In this document: piece by piece, positions 17,364 to 27,588 of the stretch | How positions within the stretch are numbered: the stretch's first letter is position 1 | How the letters are laid out: every line of letters begins with the position of its first letter | Assembly: GCA_947053345.1 (NCBI GenBank) | Contig: CAMRSM010000022.1 | Coordinates: 1-64,000 of the forward strand | DNA length: 64,000 bases | Origin: an uncultured Lachnospiraceae bacterium | GTDB taxonomy: Bacteria > Bacillota > Clostridia > Lachnospirales > Lachnospiraceae | Direction of reading: 5' to 3' | The notes under the pieces: generated by a model | The model's input: only the letters and a program-made list of their open reading frames with translations | Databases searched by the model: none | Told to the model about the DNA's origin: nothing | Translations under genes and position numbers: made by a program

Positions 17364-18104
17364 TTACCGGTAATCGCTGATTTTGGCACTTTCCTCCGGA
17401 GAAAACAGGTATTCATTCCGATATTGCGCCCGCAGTTCTGGAAGAGGTATGCCCTTGAGGGCGGTTCGCATATCCTGTTGAAGCAGGGCGATGACGCGGG
17501 CAAAGGTGGGGGTATCGTATGTCTCCTTCTGCCGCCGGTCTAACTCAGATGGATAGTAGCCATTGGAATCTTTTTTATAAACCGTCTCAAAAAAGTCAAT
17601 CATGGTGTCCCCAATATCCCCATAAACAACCTCCTCCACGGCATCCCATGTGATTTTTTGGGAGACAGCCTCCCCCAATACAGTACACAAAGCGGAGAGA
17701 AATACAACATAGGACATTGCGTCCCAATGGTGAAAATGCTTCTGATAAAAAGTCCTGCTTTCGGAATCCTCGTTCAGTTCGCCATCGTCTCCGGTCAAAA
17801 TTTCCAGGGCAGAGTCGCAAAAACTTTTCTGGAATCTTGCCAAGGTTTCGGAATCACATTTTTCTTCCTGAAAATCCCACAGCAGTTCTATGACAGTCTC
17901 TAATATTTCCGGGGTGGGTTCCTTGGGAGCCATATGTTTGTAGGAATTCCACCAGCGGGTAAAAATCAAAGTATGGGTCAGAAGCTGAACAGGGAAAGAT
18001 ACCTCCTGAAAACTAGCTTTCATTGAATCACGCAAGTCACGCATAAATTTGAATTTTTCCTCTGCATTCAGGGCGGAAAAGTCAATTTCATAAAGGGGTT
18101 TCAT
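17364..18104 (-). CDS. hypothetical acidic soluble protein
   Basis: A 246-aa, acidic, aromatic-rich, mainly helical protein with no signal peptide or TM segment. I do not recognise a family. The Trp/Tyr-rich acidic make-up and its solitary place next to a gene remnant recall orphan immunity proteins of polymorphic toxin systems, but no motif proves it. GAGAGGAC precedes the ATG at 18104, and TATACT with a TTGTTT box lies about 45 nt further up, so it seems to be an expressed single gene. Confidence 0.7.
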   Translation of the reverse strand: MKPLYEIDFSALNAEEKFKFMRDLRDSMKASFQEVSFPVQLLTHTLIFTRWWNSYKHMAPKEPTPEILETVIELLWDFQEEKCDSETLARFQKSFCDSALEILTGDDGELNEDSESRTFYQKHFHHWDAMSYVVFLSALCTVLGEAVSQKITWDAVEEVVYGDIGDTMIDFFETVYKKDSNGYYPSELDRRQKETYDTPTFARVIALLQQDMRTALKGIPLPELRAQYRNEYLFSPEESAKISDYR

Positions 18105-18200
18105 ACTGTCCTCTCTCTTTCTGATCTTGATTTGGTTTGTCGGTTAAAAGTATAGCACATCTTCCGGGGGAAAACAATTCCCGTCCTTTGACAGTCAGTA

Positions 18201-18315
18201 TTTTGCCGTTGCCATTTCGCAGACGAAAGCGGGGGCAGGATTTTACAACCCTGCCCCCGCTTTCGTCTGTTTTATTTAACGGCAAAACCGCTGCACTAGT
18301 GCGGCTGCTGCCGTT
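18201..18315. repeat. nested and overlapping palindromes
   Basis: A perfect 20-bp stem CAGACGAAAGCGGGGGCAGG (18220-18239) pairs with 18249-18268 around a 9-nt loop and is followed by TTTTATTT on the plus strand. It is enclosed by an outer perfect 10-bp repeat, TTTTGCCGTT (18201-18210) with AACGGCAAAA (18278-18287). The same AACGGCA can instead pair with TGCCGTT at 18309-18315, enclosing a CCGC/GCGG stem. No plus-strand gene precedes it, so a plain terminator role is not obvious. Confidence 0.75.
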
Positions 18316-18481
18316 AGGTTTTGTGGTGGTTTTGCCCACGCACTCTGTCCTTTTCCAAAAAACAGAATGGAATGTTACACAATAGGGACTGAAAAAGCTT
18401 GATGTAACGCTTCCTGTTGGATCCTGCCGTATGCCGTGGGGGTGCCTTTTTGCAGCCGCCCAGGGGGGGCATACAATTTAT

Positions 18482-19843
<1,362 letters not shown>

Positions 19844-19936
19844 TTACCGTTTTGCCCGGGAAAAGCGGCATAAAATAATAAAGCAATAAAAAGGGTACAA
19901 AAAAACAAGCAGTACGCCTTTGTATTGCTGAAATGC

Positions 19937-19965
19937 ATTATATTATATTTTGGTTCGGAATGCAA
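19937..19965 (-). promoter_or_regulatory. promoter of gdhA
   Basis: On the minus strand TTGCAT (19965-19960), a 17-bp spacer and TATAAT (19942-19937) lie about 120 bp before the gdhA start. The rest of the 373-bp divergent gap holds a TATACT/TATAAT-rich stretch (20057-20071) that probably serves the plus-strand EAL gene. Confidence 0.65.
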
Positions 19966-20189
19966 GCTTTTTTTTGTAAAATTTAATTTTTTTAAACTCC
20001 GCCTCTTTTTCGGGTCTTTGGTTTCGATTTCCCTTTCTTTTTTGTGGAAAATATGTTATACTTAATATAATTTAGCTGGGTTGTGTCTGAGAATGGATTC
20101 CCGTCATCCGCATGTATATAGGAAAACGGGAGAGGGAGAATGCGGGGACAGAGTACCGGGCTGCCCAAACATGGAGAGGAAGAGACGTT

Positions 20190-22115
20190 ATGAACATTAA
20201 GACACAATGCTGTGGAGTTGCGCTGCTTGTTATGCTGTTGGTGATATACAGCAAACAAAGAAAGCTTGAGTTAGCGTCCGGGCGGGTTTTCCGGGTTGCT
20301 TATTTTGTTACGATGTTCTGTCTTGGCATGGATATGCTTTCTGTAGTGCTGATCGTGAATCAGGCCAGGATTCCGGTGTTCCTGGTGTTGTTTGTCTGCA
20401 AAACATATCTTGTCACGCTGATTTTGGTCGGCTATGCGGCGCTCGCTTATGTCGGTACGGATATCTGCCGGAGAAAGCCCCAGTTCCGGAGGCAGTTGTG
20501 CTATTATGGAATGATCACGGCAGCGTTTGCGCTGCTGATCTACTGTCTGCCGATCTCCCTGTATGCGAACGCGGACGGGAGCATTGTTTACAGTTACGGT
20601 CCGAGTACTTGGGCGACTTACGTCGGTGCGCTGTTTTTTGTGCTCGCCAATCTTTTCACGCTGGTCGCGCAAAAGGGACGGATCTACGAGCGGCAGCGCA
20701 GGGCGGTCATCATATGGATGGGGATGTGGATCGTGGCGGCATTGATCCAGTTTTTGAACAGTCAGCTTCTGGTCGTGGGTTTTGCCTGCGCGCTCGGTGT
20801 TTCGGTAATCTTTTTCCAGTTTGAAAATCCGGAGCTGCACCTTGACCGGAAATCGGGGCTCTTTAATTATATGGCCTACACCCGCTATATGGAGCAGCTT
20901 TACAGCGGGGAGGGGAAGTTTTTTGTGATTGCCGTGCTGCTTGAGAATGCCTTCCAATGGGATATACATCTAAAACGCACCGAGGAGCTTGTGGCAGAAT
21001 TTGCAGATTTATTTTTGGAACTTCCGGGTGCCTGCGTGTTCAAGACGATGGAGGACGAGATCCTTCTGGTATTTACGGAACAGGTCTGTATGGAACAGGC
21101 GTGGGAATATCTGCAGCAGGAGCTGCCCGCCCGCATGGGGCAGTGCCAGGATATACAGTGTATCCCGAATTTTTATTGTTTCCGGGACGCGAGGTGCGTG
21201 AATTCCGACAAGGAACTGCTCGACCTTGTGCGTTATGTCCGCGGGGCGAAAAAGGACACGCTGGCCGGGAGTTTCCAGCTTGTGGAGAACTCCGTGGCGG
21301 AGCGCATGTTTTCTGAGCGGGCGATGACGCAGAAGATCCGCGAGGCATTGGCGGAGGACCGGGTGGAAGTTTATTATCAGCCGATTTTCTCCATCAAGGA
21401 ACAGCGTTTTACGAGCGCGGAGGCGCTTGTGCGTATTCTGGAGCGGGACGGCAGCATGGTTGCGCCGGCTTCCTTCATACATATCGCGGAGAGCAACGGG
21501 ATGATCTTAGAGATCGGGAAGCGCGTCTTTGAGAAAGTCTGTGATTTTTTTGTGCAGGAAAGCCTCGCCGATTACGGGGTAAGGTATATTGAGGTGAATC
21601 TCTCTGTTGTACAGTGCGCGGACACGGGGCTTGCAAGGGATTATATCCGCATCATGGACAATTTTGGTTTAAGTCCCGGGTACATCAACCTTGAGATTAC
21701 GGAATCCGCCTCGACACGCGCGAAAAGGCGGATGATCGAGAATATGCAGAAACTGCTGGACTACGGGGTTTCGTTTTCTTTGGATGATTTTGGGACGGGG
21801 CATTCCAACCTGAACTATATCGTTGATATGCCGGTTCAGCTCGTAAAGTTTGACCGGGAGATGATCCAGGCATATTTTACGAACGACAAGGCAAAATATG
21901 TGATGGATGCCGCCATGCATATGATCCAGGGTATGGAGCTCGGGATTGTCGCGGAGGGGATTGAGACCGAGGAGCAGTACCGTGTGATGGAGGAGATTAA
22001 GATCAATTATATTCAGGGATACTATTTTTCAAAACCGCTGCCAGGGCAGGAGTTTTTAAATTTCCTCCGTCAGAAGGGACAGAGCAAGCAGGGCATGGAG
22101 GGCAGACCCGGTTGA
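20190..22115 (+). CDS. membrane-bound EAL-domain c-di-GMP phosphodiesterase with degenerate GGDEF
   Basis: Likely hydrolyses cyclic di-GMP. The 641-aa protein has seven TM helices (about residues 3-235), a degenerate GGDEF domain (about 245-385; the start LDRKSGLFN is present, but the signature site reads MEDEIL), then an EAL domain. The EAL domain keeps its catalytic set: EALVR at about 410, EVNLS, EITES, LDDFGTGHSN, KFDREM, EGIET and QGYYFSKP. So phosphodiesterase activity is expected and cyclase activity is not. The ATG at 20190 has GGAGAGGAAG upstream and yields an N-terminus that starts with a TM helix. It is 64 bp upstream of the exonuclease gene. Confidence 0.9.
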   Translation: MNIKTQCCGVALLVMLLVIYSKQRKLELASGRVFRVAYFVTMFCLGMDMLSVVLIVNQARIPVFLVLFVCKTYLVTLILVGYAALAYVGTDICRRKPQFRRQLCYYGMITAAFALLIYCLPISLYANADGSIVYSYGPSTWATYVGALFFVLANLFTLVAQKGRIYERQRRAVIIWMGMWIVAALIQFLNSQLLVVGFACALGVSVIFFQFENPELHLDRKSGLFNYMAYTRYMEQLYSGEGKFFVIAVLLENAFQWDIHLKRTEELVAEFADLFLELPGACVFKTMEDEILLVFTEQVCMEQAWEYLQQELPARMGQCQDIQCIPNFYCFRDARCVNSDKELLDLVRYVRGAKKDTLAGSFQLVENSVAERMFSERAMTQKIREALAEDRVEVYYQPIFSIKEQRFTSAEALVRILERDGSMVAPASFIHIAESNGMILEIGKRVFEKVCDFFVQESLADYGVRYIEVNLSVVQCADTGLARDYIRIMDNFGLSPGYINLEITESASTRAKRRMIENMQKLLDYGVSFSLDDFGTGHSNLNYIVDMPVQLVKFDREMIQAYFTNDKAKYVMDAAMHMIQGMELGIVAEGIETEEQYRVMEEIKINYIQGYYFSKPLPGQEFLNFLRQKGQSKQGMEGRPG

Positions 22116-22178
22116 CGTGCGGCAGTACGGCGGCACACCCGTGACAGGGTGGGTATAGGAACGGAAGAAGGTAAAGCG

Positions 22179-22967
22179 ATGAAGAAAAGAAAGGATGCTG
22201 TGGAAAAAAAGCTGGTATCTTGGAATGTAAACGGACTGCGCGCCTGTATGGGAAAAGGGTTTGCGGAATTTTTTAAGAAAGCGGATGCGGATGTCCTCTG
22301 TCTTCAGGAAACCAAGCTTTCGCAGGGACAGCTTGATTTTGCACCGGAAGGATACCACGTCTTTTGGAATTACGCGCAGAAAAAAGGATATTCCGGAACG
22401 GCGTTGTTTTCAAAGGAGATGCCGCTGGCCGTCACCTGCGGGATATCGGTCGCGGAGCACGATACGGAGGGGCGCGTGATCACGGCGGAATTTAGGGATT
22501 ACTATGTGGTGACGGTTTACACACCGAACGCGCAGCGGGAGTTGACGCGCCTCGCCTACCGCATGGAATGGGAGGATGCTTTCCGGGGCTATCTTGGCGG
22601 CCTGCGGTCCAAAAAGCCGGTCATTGTGTGCGGCGACATGAATGTGGCACATCAGGAGGCCGACCTGAAAAATCCGAAGCCCAACCGGGGAAACGCGGGT
22701 TTTACCGACGAGGAGCGCGGGAAGATGACGGAGCTTTTGGACAGCGGCTTCCTTGATACGTTCCGCTATTTTTATCCGGACGCGAAAGACCGCTATTCGT
22801 GGTGGTCCTATATGTTCCATGCGAGAGAGAGGAACGTGGGCTGGCGCATCGACTATTTTCTGGCATCGAAGGAGTTGGAGGGAAGTCTTGTGTCCGCGGA
22901 CATCCTGGATGCGGTGACAGGTTCCGACCATTGCCCGGTGGAGCTTTTGGTTGCAACGCCGCACTAG
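22179..22967 (+). CDS. exodeoxyribonuclease III / AP endonuclease
   Basis: Xth-type enzyme acting at abasic sites in base excision repair. The 262-aa protein has the metal and catalytic motifs in order: SWNVNGLRA, LCLQETKL, VVTVYTPNA, CGDMNVAH, GWRIDYFLAS and GSDHCPVEL. The ATG at 22179 is preferred for the GAAGAAGG site upstream. Its last 4 bp overlap the convergent DUF218 gene. The gene is near ung in function but 13 kb away. Family-level call is secure; whether it is closer to ExoA or XthA cannot be settled here. Confidence 0.95.
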   Translation: MKKRKDAVEKKLVSWNVNGLRACMGKGFAEFFKKADADVLCLQETKLSQGQLDFAPEGYHVFWNYAQKKGYSGTALFSKEMPLAVTCGISVAEHDTEGRVITAEFRDYYVVTVYTPNAQRELTRLAYRMEWEDAFRGYLGGLRSKKPVIVCGDMNVAHQEADLKNPKPNRGNAGFTDEERGKMTELLDSGFLDTFRYFYPDAKDRYSWWSYMFHARERNVGWRIDYFLASKELEGSLVSADILDAVTGSDHCPVELLVATPH

Positions 22968-23725
22968 AGGTTGCCGGCGATAAAGTCTTTTAAGACGGCG
23001 AAAAATTCTCGGACAAAATAGTGCGGTGTCGTAAGCAGGAATTTTTTTGCGGGGAGGGTAGAACTGTTTGTGTAGCCGCATTTTTTGGCGATGAGCCCGG
23101 CCCGGCAGCAGTGGAAATCATTTGTGACGATGATGGTTTTCGTGTCCGGGGAAGGAAGCAGCTTTTTGCAAAAGCGCAGGTTTTCCACGGTGCTCGTCGA
23201 GGCATCTTCGAGACGGATGCGCTCTTCCCCGATTCCTGCAGAAAGCAGGCCGCGCTGTATGGCAGCAGCTTCCGATATATTCTCGCCGCTCCCCTGACCG
23301 CCGGAGCATATGACGATGACATCCGGGTGTGTCTTAAGATACGCCGCCGCTGTGTCAATCCTTGCCTTTAAGGTAAGGGATGGTGTATCCCCGCGCACCT
23401 GCGCACCGAGGATGATCATATACCGTGCGTCTGCGGACGGTGTGGCGGATGCGGCGTTCAGGATAAAGCCTTCCACCAGAAGTAACGAGAGAAACGCGAG
23501 CCACACACAGACGGTGGCAGTTTGTGAGAGGATGCGCCAGGGTGCCTGTGTGGCGTGCCCCTGCGAAAACCGCAGGAAAAACGAAACGGCGGCGCAGCAA
23601 GCGGCAAGAAATGGCCAGAACCATAAAAATGAGGTTTTGATGCCGGAATAAACCAAAATCATGGCAAAGTATATCATTGATATTATGCCGGTGAGATTCA
23701 GAAGATAAATTGTTGCTTTTGTCAT
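22964..23725 (-). CDS. DUF218 / YdcF-SanA-ElyC family membrane protein
   Basis: A 253-aa protein with three or four N-terminal TM helices (residues 5-92) and an outer soluble DUF218 domain. Conserved points visible are IILGAQVRGDTPSLTLKARID, CSGGQGSGENISEA, EDASTSTVENL and IIVTNDFHCCRAG, the last being the family histidine motif. Family members are linked to envelope and peptidoglycan maintenance in other bacteria (SanA, ElyC), but the reaction is unknown. GGGAGGG precedes the ATG. It overlaps the exonuclease gene tail to tail by 4 bp and stands alone. Confidence 0.88.
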   Translation of the reverse strand: MTKATIYLLNLTGIISMIYFAMILVYSGIKTSFLWFWPFLAACCAAVSFFLRFSQGHATQAPWRILSQTATVCVWLAFLSLLLVEGFILNAASATPSADARYMIILGAQVRGDTPSLTLKARIDTAAAYLKTHPDVIVICSGGQGSGENISEAAAIQRGLLSAGIGEERIRLEDASTSTVENLRFCKKLLPSPDTKTIIVTNDFHCCRAGLIAKKCGYTNSSTLPAKKFLLTTPHYFVREFFAVLKDFIAGNL

Positions 23726-23925
23726 AATGATTTCCCTCCCTTATAAATGTATTATATCATAGCATTATTTTTGTCCTGATGCAAGGAGGGGGTTCGAAAT
23801 GTAAGAAATAAGTAAGGAGAAAGCCGGGAAGAAAAGAATTTAGAAATTCTTATGAAAACGGTACACAGATAAAAAACGCGGTATTGAAAGAAATCAATGC
23901 GATATTGCAGAAAAGGGGTGTCAGA

Positions 23926-24855
23926 ATGAAAACTTCAGTGAAAATCCGCCTGGATGATACGAAGCAGCTCGTACTGCTCGGCAAGGCATTATCGGTGGAC
24001 ACGCGTCTGGATATATTGAAGCTTCTTTGCGGGAGGGAATTGAACATCAACGAGATCGCGGAAGCACTTTCCATCCCGCCGTCCTCCGCTGCTTCCCACA
24101 TCCGTGTGCTTGAGGCGGCAGGCCTGATCCGGACGGCGTTGCAGCCGGGGATCCGCGGTTCCATGAAGCTTTGCAGCAAGGTTGTGGAGCGGGCGGAGCT
24201 GGAGCTTTTGACCGCCTATGATATGCGGGAGCAGATGGAGGTGATCCAGATGCCGATCGGGAATTTCGTGGATTATTATGTCGAGCCGACCTGTGGTCTG
24301 GTAGGGGAAAGAGGACCGATCGGGGAGGAGGATGAGCCGCGCTGCTTTTACCATCCGGAACGGTCCAACGCGAAGCTTCTGTGGCTCGGAAAGGGCTATG
24401 TGGAGTACCGCTTTCCGAACAATCTGTTAAAGAAGGCACAGGAGGTGCGGGCAGAACTTTCTTTTGAGGTCTGCTCGGAGGATCACGAATATAATCTGGA
24501 ATGGCCGTCCGACATTACCGTATGGATGAACGGGAAGGATGCGGGGACTTTTTTCTGTCCAAGTGACTTTGGCGGCAGGAGGGGGAAGCTAAACCCCGAA
24601 TGGTGGCCGGATAAAAATACGCAGTACGGCGCGCTGAAAACCTGGTCGTTTACCGCGGAGGGGACTTTTTTGGACGGCGAAAAAGTTTCGGAGCTCACGC
24701 TTGCAGATTACGAACTGTCGGGGGCAGAATATATTTCAGTGAGGATCGGGATCAAGGAAGACGCAAAGCATCCCGGCGGCATGAACCTGTTTGGAAATTG
24801 TTTCGGTGACCACCCGCAGGATATTAAATTTACATTGTTTTACAAAGAATCATAA
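23926..24855 (+). CDS. ArsR-like winged-helix regulator with C-terminal beta-rich domain
   Basis: A transcription regulator of 309 aa. Residues about 15-85 form an ArsR-type winged helix (DILKLLCGRELNINEIAEAL, SSAASHIRVLEAAGLI). There are no paired Cys metal sites of the classic ArsR kind. The roughly 200-aa C-terminal part is rich in Trp, Phe and Tyr (YNLEWPSDITVWMNG, NPEWWPDKNTQYGALKTW) and looks like a jelly-roll or carbohydrate-binding type sensor. Similar two-domain proteins accompany glycoside utilisation genes in Firmicutes, so a sugar ligand is possible, but no such genes are adjacent. Start chosen at 23926 for AAAGGGG upstream. Confidence 0.82.
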   Translation: MKTSVKIRLDDTKQLVLLGKALSVDTRLDILKLLCGRELNINEIAEALSIPPSSAASHIRVLEAAGLIRTALQPGIRGSMKLCSKVVERAELELLTAYDMREQMEVIQMPIGNFVDYYVEPTCGLVGERGPIGEEDEPRCFYHPERSNAKLLWLGKGYVEYRFPNNLLKKAQEVRAELSFEVCSEDHEYNLEWPSDITVWMNGKDAGTFFCPSDFGGRRGKLNPEWWPDKNTQYGALKTWSFTAEGTFLDGEKVSELTLADYELSGAEYISVRIGIKEDAKHPGGMNLFGNCFGDHPQDIKFTLFYKES

Positions 24856-25124
24856 TTTTTTACAGAAAAAAAGACTGTGTCAAAGGAGTAGAGATCTGTT
24901 TTGAAAAATGACGGAAATGCCCTTGGATTCACAGTTTTTTTTGGTTTTTACAAAATTAAACATTATGTATTTTTAACAAGATTTGAAAATAAAGTCTGTG
25001 AAAAACGACGTTTGATTTTCTCTTTACAAATCCGGACTTATCCCATACAATAGTAACTGTCTTAATTATCTGATTTCGAAACGTTACAGCGATTGGCTGC
25101 CGCATGCCGGAGAGGAGATGACTT

Positions 25125-25925
25125 GTGAAAGTCGCTTACTGGGGGAGCAGCAGAAGAAGCGGGGTAACGTGTGCTTTGACGGCGATCGGTCTTACGGCCG
25201 TGCTTTCGTACCCATTTAAGATCACAATTTTTGAGGACCATTACAGCGAGAACGGGGTATTCCGGTATCTTTTTCCGCGCAGATGGCTGTACCGTGTAGC
25301 GGAGCCGGTTCACAGCTATGGGAAGGGAAAGTTCCAGGACGATGTGCACCGCTTATCGAGGCAGTGCCGCGCAGACGACTACCCGGTGATCGAGCTGTTG
25401 GAAAAGGGTTTGTATTATGTTCCGCAGTTCACGAGAAATGAAGATCTTTTTGATTATCAATTCCATTGTAATCTGCTGCCGGTACTCCGGCAATATTCCG
25501 AGATTGCCTTTATAGACACGAGGCGGGGGAACGCGCTCAGCTCCAAGATGATTTTAGAGGAGGCGGACGTGGTTGCCGTACTGCTAAAACAGGATATGTA
25601 TGAAATTCAAAGTTTTTTTCAGAATTATTCATCTTTGGTTCCGAAAGCATTCTTTATTATCAGTGATTACCATCGAAAGAGCAAAGTGAATCTGGCAAAA
25701 ATCATTTCCGAGTTTGGTTTCCGCAAGGATTGTATCGGGGTGATCCCGCACTCGGATGAATTCCAGTTCGCGGCGGATTACGGCAGGATGATCGAATATA
25801 TCAGTTCAAATTATATGGGGGGTGTGGGCAGGGAGAACCACTATTTTATGCAGGAATTAAAGAAAACGACATTCATGCTGATGCAGCAGGTGGCATTTAA
25901 CAGGGAGCTTGGGGAGGTATATTGA
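25125..25925 (+). CDS. ParA/MinD-like ATPase-fold protein (TadZ/CpaE-like), first gene of the Tad-like locus
   Basis: A 266-aa protein with a SIMIBI (ParA/MinD) fold pattern: a starting strand and loop (VAYWGSSRRSGVTCALTAI), IAFIDTRRGN where MinD has its switch II, then ADVVAVLLKQD. The Walker A region lacks the normal KGGxGKT signature, so ATP hydrolysis is doubtful. In Tad systems TadZ/CpaE proteins of this fold place the apparatus at a cell site. The GTG start has GAGGAG 7 nt upstream. It opens a 13-kb co-directional run and is followed 62 bp later by a second protein of similar fold. Confidence 0.75.
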   Translation: MKVAYWGSSRRSGVTCALTAIGLTAVLSYPFKITIFEDHYSENGVFRYLFPRRWLYRVAEPVHSYGKGKFQDDVHRLSRQCRADDYPVIELLEKGLYYVPQFTRNEDLFDYQFHCNLLPVLRQYSEIAFIDTRRGNALSSKMILEEADVVAVLLKQDMYEIQSFFQNYSSLVPKAFFIISDYHRKSKVNLAKIISEFGFRKDCIGVIPHSDEFQFAADYGRMIEYISSNYMGGVGRENHYFMQELKKTTFMLMQQVAFNRELGEVY

Positions 25926-25987
25926 ACTGTGTGGCCGCATGACCGGCACATCACCGCAGGAAGGCTGCGGCAGGGAAGGGGGATGGG

Positions 25988-26644
25988 ATGAATAGCAAGG
26001 TAATCGGTTTTGTGGGGTTGGATGTGCAGGATACGATACTTTATCTGTCACGGATTTTCCGCCACATGGGGAAAAGTGTCCTTATGGCAGATTATTCGGA
26101 GTCGCAGGCACTATATTACTGTATACCGATGATTCCGGGGACGGACGCTTATGCGGCGCGGGTGGAATACCGCGGGACATATTTTACGATCGGTCCGATC
26201 CGGGAGAAAGAATATGGGGATTTTGATGTGATTATGATATTTTTTGGTTTTGAGGCGCGCCGGGAAGTGAAATATTGTACTCATATGATTTATACCACGG
26301 ATGGGGAGAAAAATCATGTGGAACGTCTGGGCCGGGTAAAGGGGGAGGAGGCAGATTATTCACAGCTCGTATTCCGCAATGCGGGACGGGTGCAGCGCGG
26401 GATGGGGGAGGCGGGATATGTGCCTGCCGGCATGGTGCGGGAGGCATGCCAGTATACCTGCAATGACAGTGCAAGGGAGCGGCGGCTGCGCATGCAGTGC
26501 CAGTATAACGAAATATTTTCCTTTCAGGGGATCTCGGCGCGTTTTAAACGGTATCTTTTCGATACGGTGCGCGCGGTGTTTCCGGGGGAGGTTTCCGGCA
26601 AAAAATTCGAGGAAAGTTTCCGGAAGGCGCAGATGGGGGAATGA
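25988..26644 (+). CDS. ParA-like protein lacking a P-loop (Tad-like locus)
   Basis: A 218-aa protein with the ParA-like order of elements but no Walker A: VIGFVGLDVQDTILYLSRIF stands where the P-loop belongs, then MGKSVLMADYSES in the place of the second strand, and YGDFDVIMIFFG later. It is likely a structural or regulatory paralogue of its neighbours rather than an ATPase. GGGATGGG precedes the ATG. Between genes one and three of the locus; role in positioning the secretion machine is inferred from context only. Confidence 0.6.
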   Translation: MNSKVIGFVGLDVQDTILYLSRIFRHMGKSVLMADYSESQALYYCIPMIPGTDAYAARVEYRGTYFTIGPIREKEYGDFDVIMIFFGFEARREVKYCTHMIYTTDGEKNHVERLGRVKGEEADYSQLVFRNAGRVQRGMGEAGYVPAGMVREACQYTCNDSARERRLRMQCQYNEIFSFQGISARFKRYLFDTVRAVFPGEVSGKKFEESFRKAQMGE

Positions 26645-26781
26645 GTGTGAAAGAAAGGCGGGGAGCGAAGGCAGGCTTTGCCATGCGGAAATTGGTTTTA
26701 CCAAATATGCGGGAAAACCGGCGCGGTATTTGATGCGCATGGGCGGGGGCTGCCGTCTATGGAAAATGAAAGGAGAGGAAA

Positions 26782-27588
26782 ATGGTGGTTGCATTTACGG
26801 ACGGCATATCGGGGCAGCTCGGAACGACCGTGCACACGGCACTGCTCGCGCTGTGGACGGCATATATGGAAAAGAAGGATACCTTGGTGATGTCGGTGCA
26901 GCCGGGCAGGCGTGATCTTGAGATTTACTTGGCCGGCCTGCAGAACGGGCATGGCGGAAGATGGGAAGGGGGCAATGGGATTGAGGCGCTCCGGAAATTG
27001 GTGAGGGCAGGTCTGGCTGACCGGGACGGCGTTAAGGAATGCGTCACAGAATTTGGGAAGCATCTCGACCTTTTGCCGGGACAGTTCTATGATACGGACA
27101 GGCGGACATTGCGCGATTACAGGGAAAGTTTGTGCGATATGCTTTATGAGCTGGAAAGGCAGTATGGTTATGTGTTTTGTGATGTGGGGGACGAAGAGGG
27201 GGAACTTGCCGATATTGTGACAAAAAAGGCGGATCTTATCGTGCGGAACATCGGGCAGGATACAAAAAATCTGCCAGAATGTTTTCAGGAAAGCCAAAAT
27301 CGGTATAAGGACATCCCGGTTTTCTATCTTATCGGCTGTTATGATGACCAGTCAAAATATAATATCTATAATTTAAGGCATTGTTACCGCCAGCTTTCGG
27401 CGGCAAATTCCGCCTGTCTGCCCTACTGTACAGAAATTAGGGATGCCTGTCTGGACGGGAAGCTTTTTGCGGTCTTTGGACGGTGGAGGGCAGGAAGGGC
27501 GGCGGCACCGCTTTCGGCTTTTTTTGAAAAACTTGGGATCGCGGCGGGAAAGCTTTTGGCTTTGGGAAAAGCAGGAGGAAGGGGATGA
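26782..27588 (+). CDS. ParA/MinD-like protein (Tad-like locus)
   Basis: A 268-aa protein with a MinD-like start, VVAFTDGISGQLGTTVHTAL, where GQLGTT replaces the lysine-bearing P-loop, then YVFCDVGDEEGELADIVTKKADLIVR matching the switch II and following strand. It is the third protein of this fold in a row. AAAGGAGAGG precedes the ATG. The last 4 bp overlap the ATG of the CpaF-like gene, so the two are translationally coupled, which ties this protein to the secretion ATPase. Confidence 0.7.
   Translation: MVVAFTDGISGQLGTTVHTALLALWTAYMEKKDTLVMSVQPGRRDLEIYLAGLQNGHGGRWEGGNGIEALRKLVRAGLADRDGVKECVTEFGKHLDLLPGQFYDTDRRTLRDYRESLCDMLYELERQYGYVFCDVGDEEGELADIVTKKADLIVRNIGQDTKNLPECFQESQNRYKDIPVFYLIGCYDDQSKYNIYNLRHCYRQLSAANSACLPYCTEIRDACLDGKLFAVFGRWRAGRAAAPLSAFFEKLGIAAGKLLALGKAGGRG

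Noticed and set aside
23785-23830. tRNA-like GGTTCGA word
   Set aside because: No acceptor, D or anticodon arms could be built around it.
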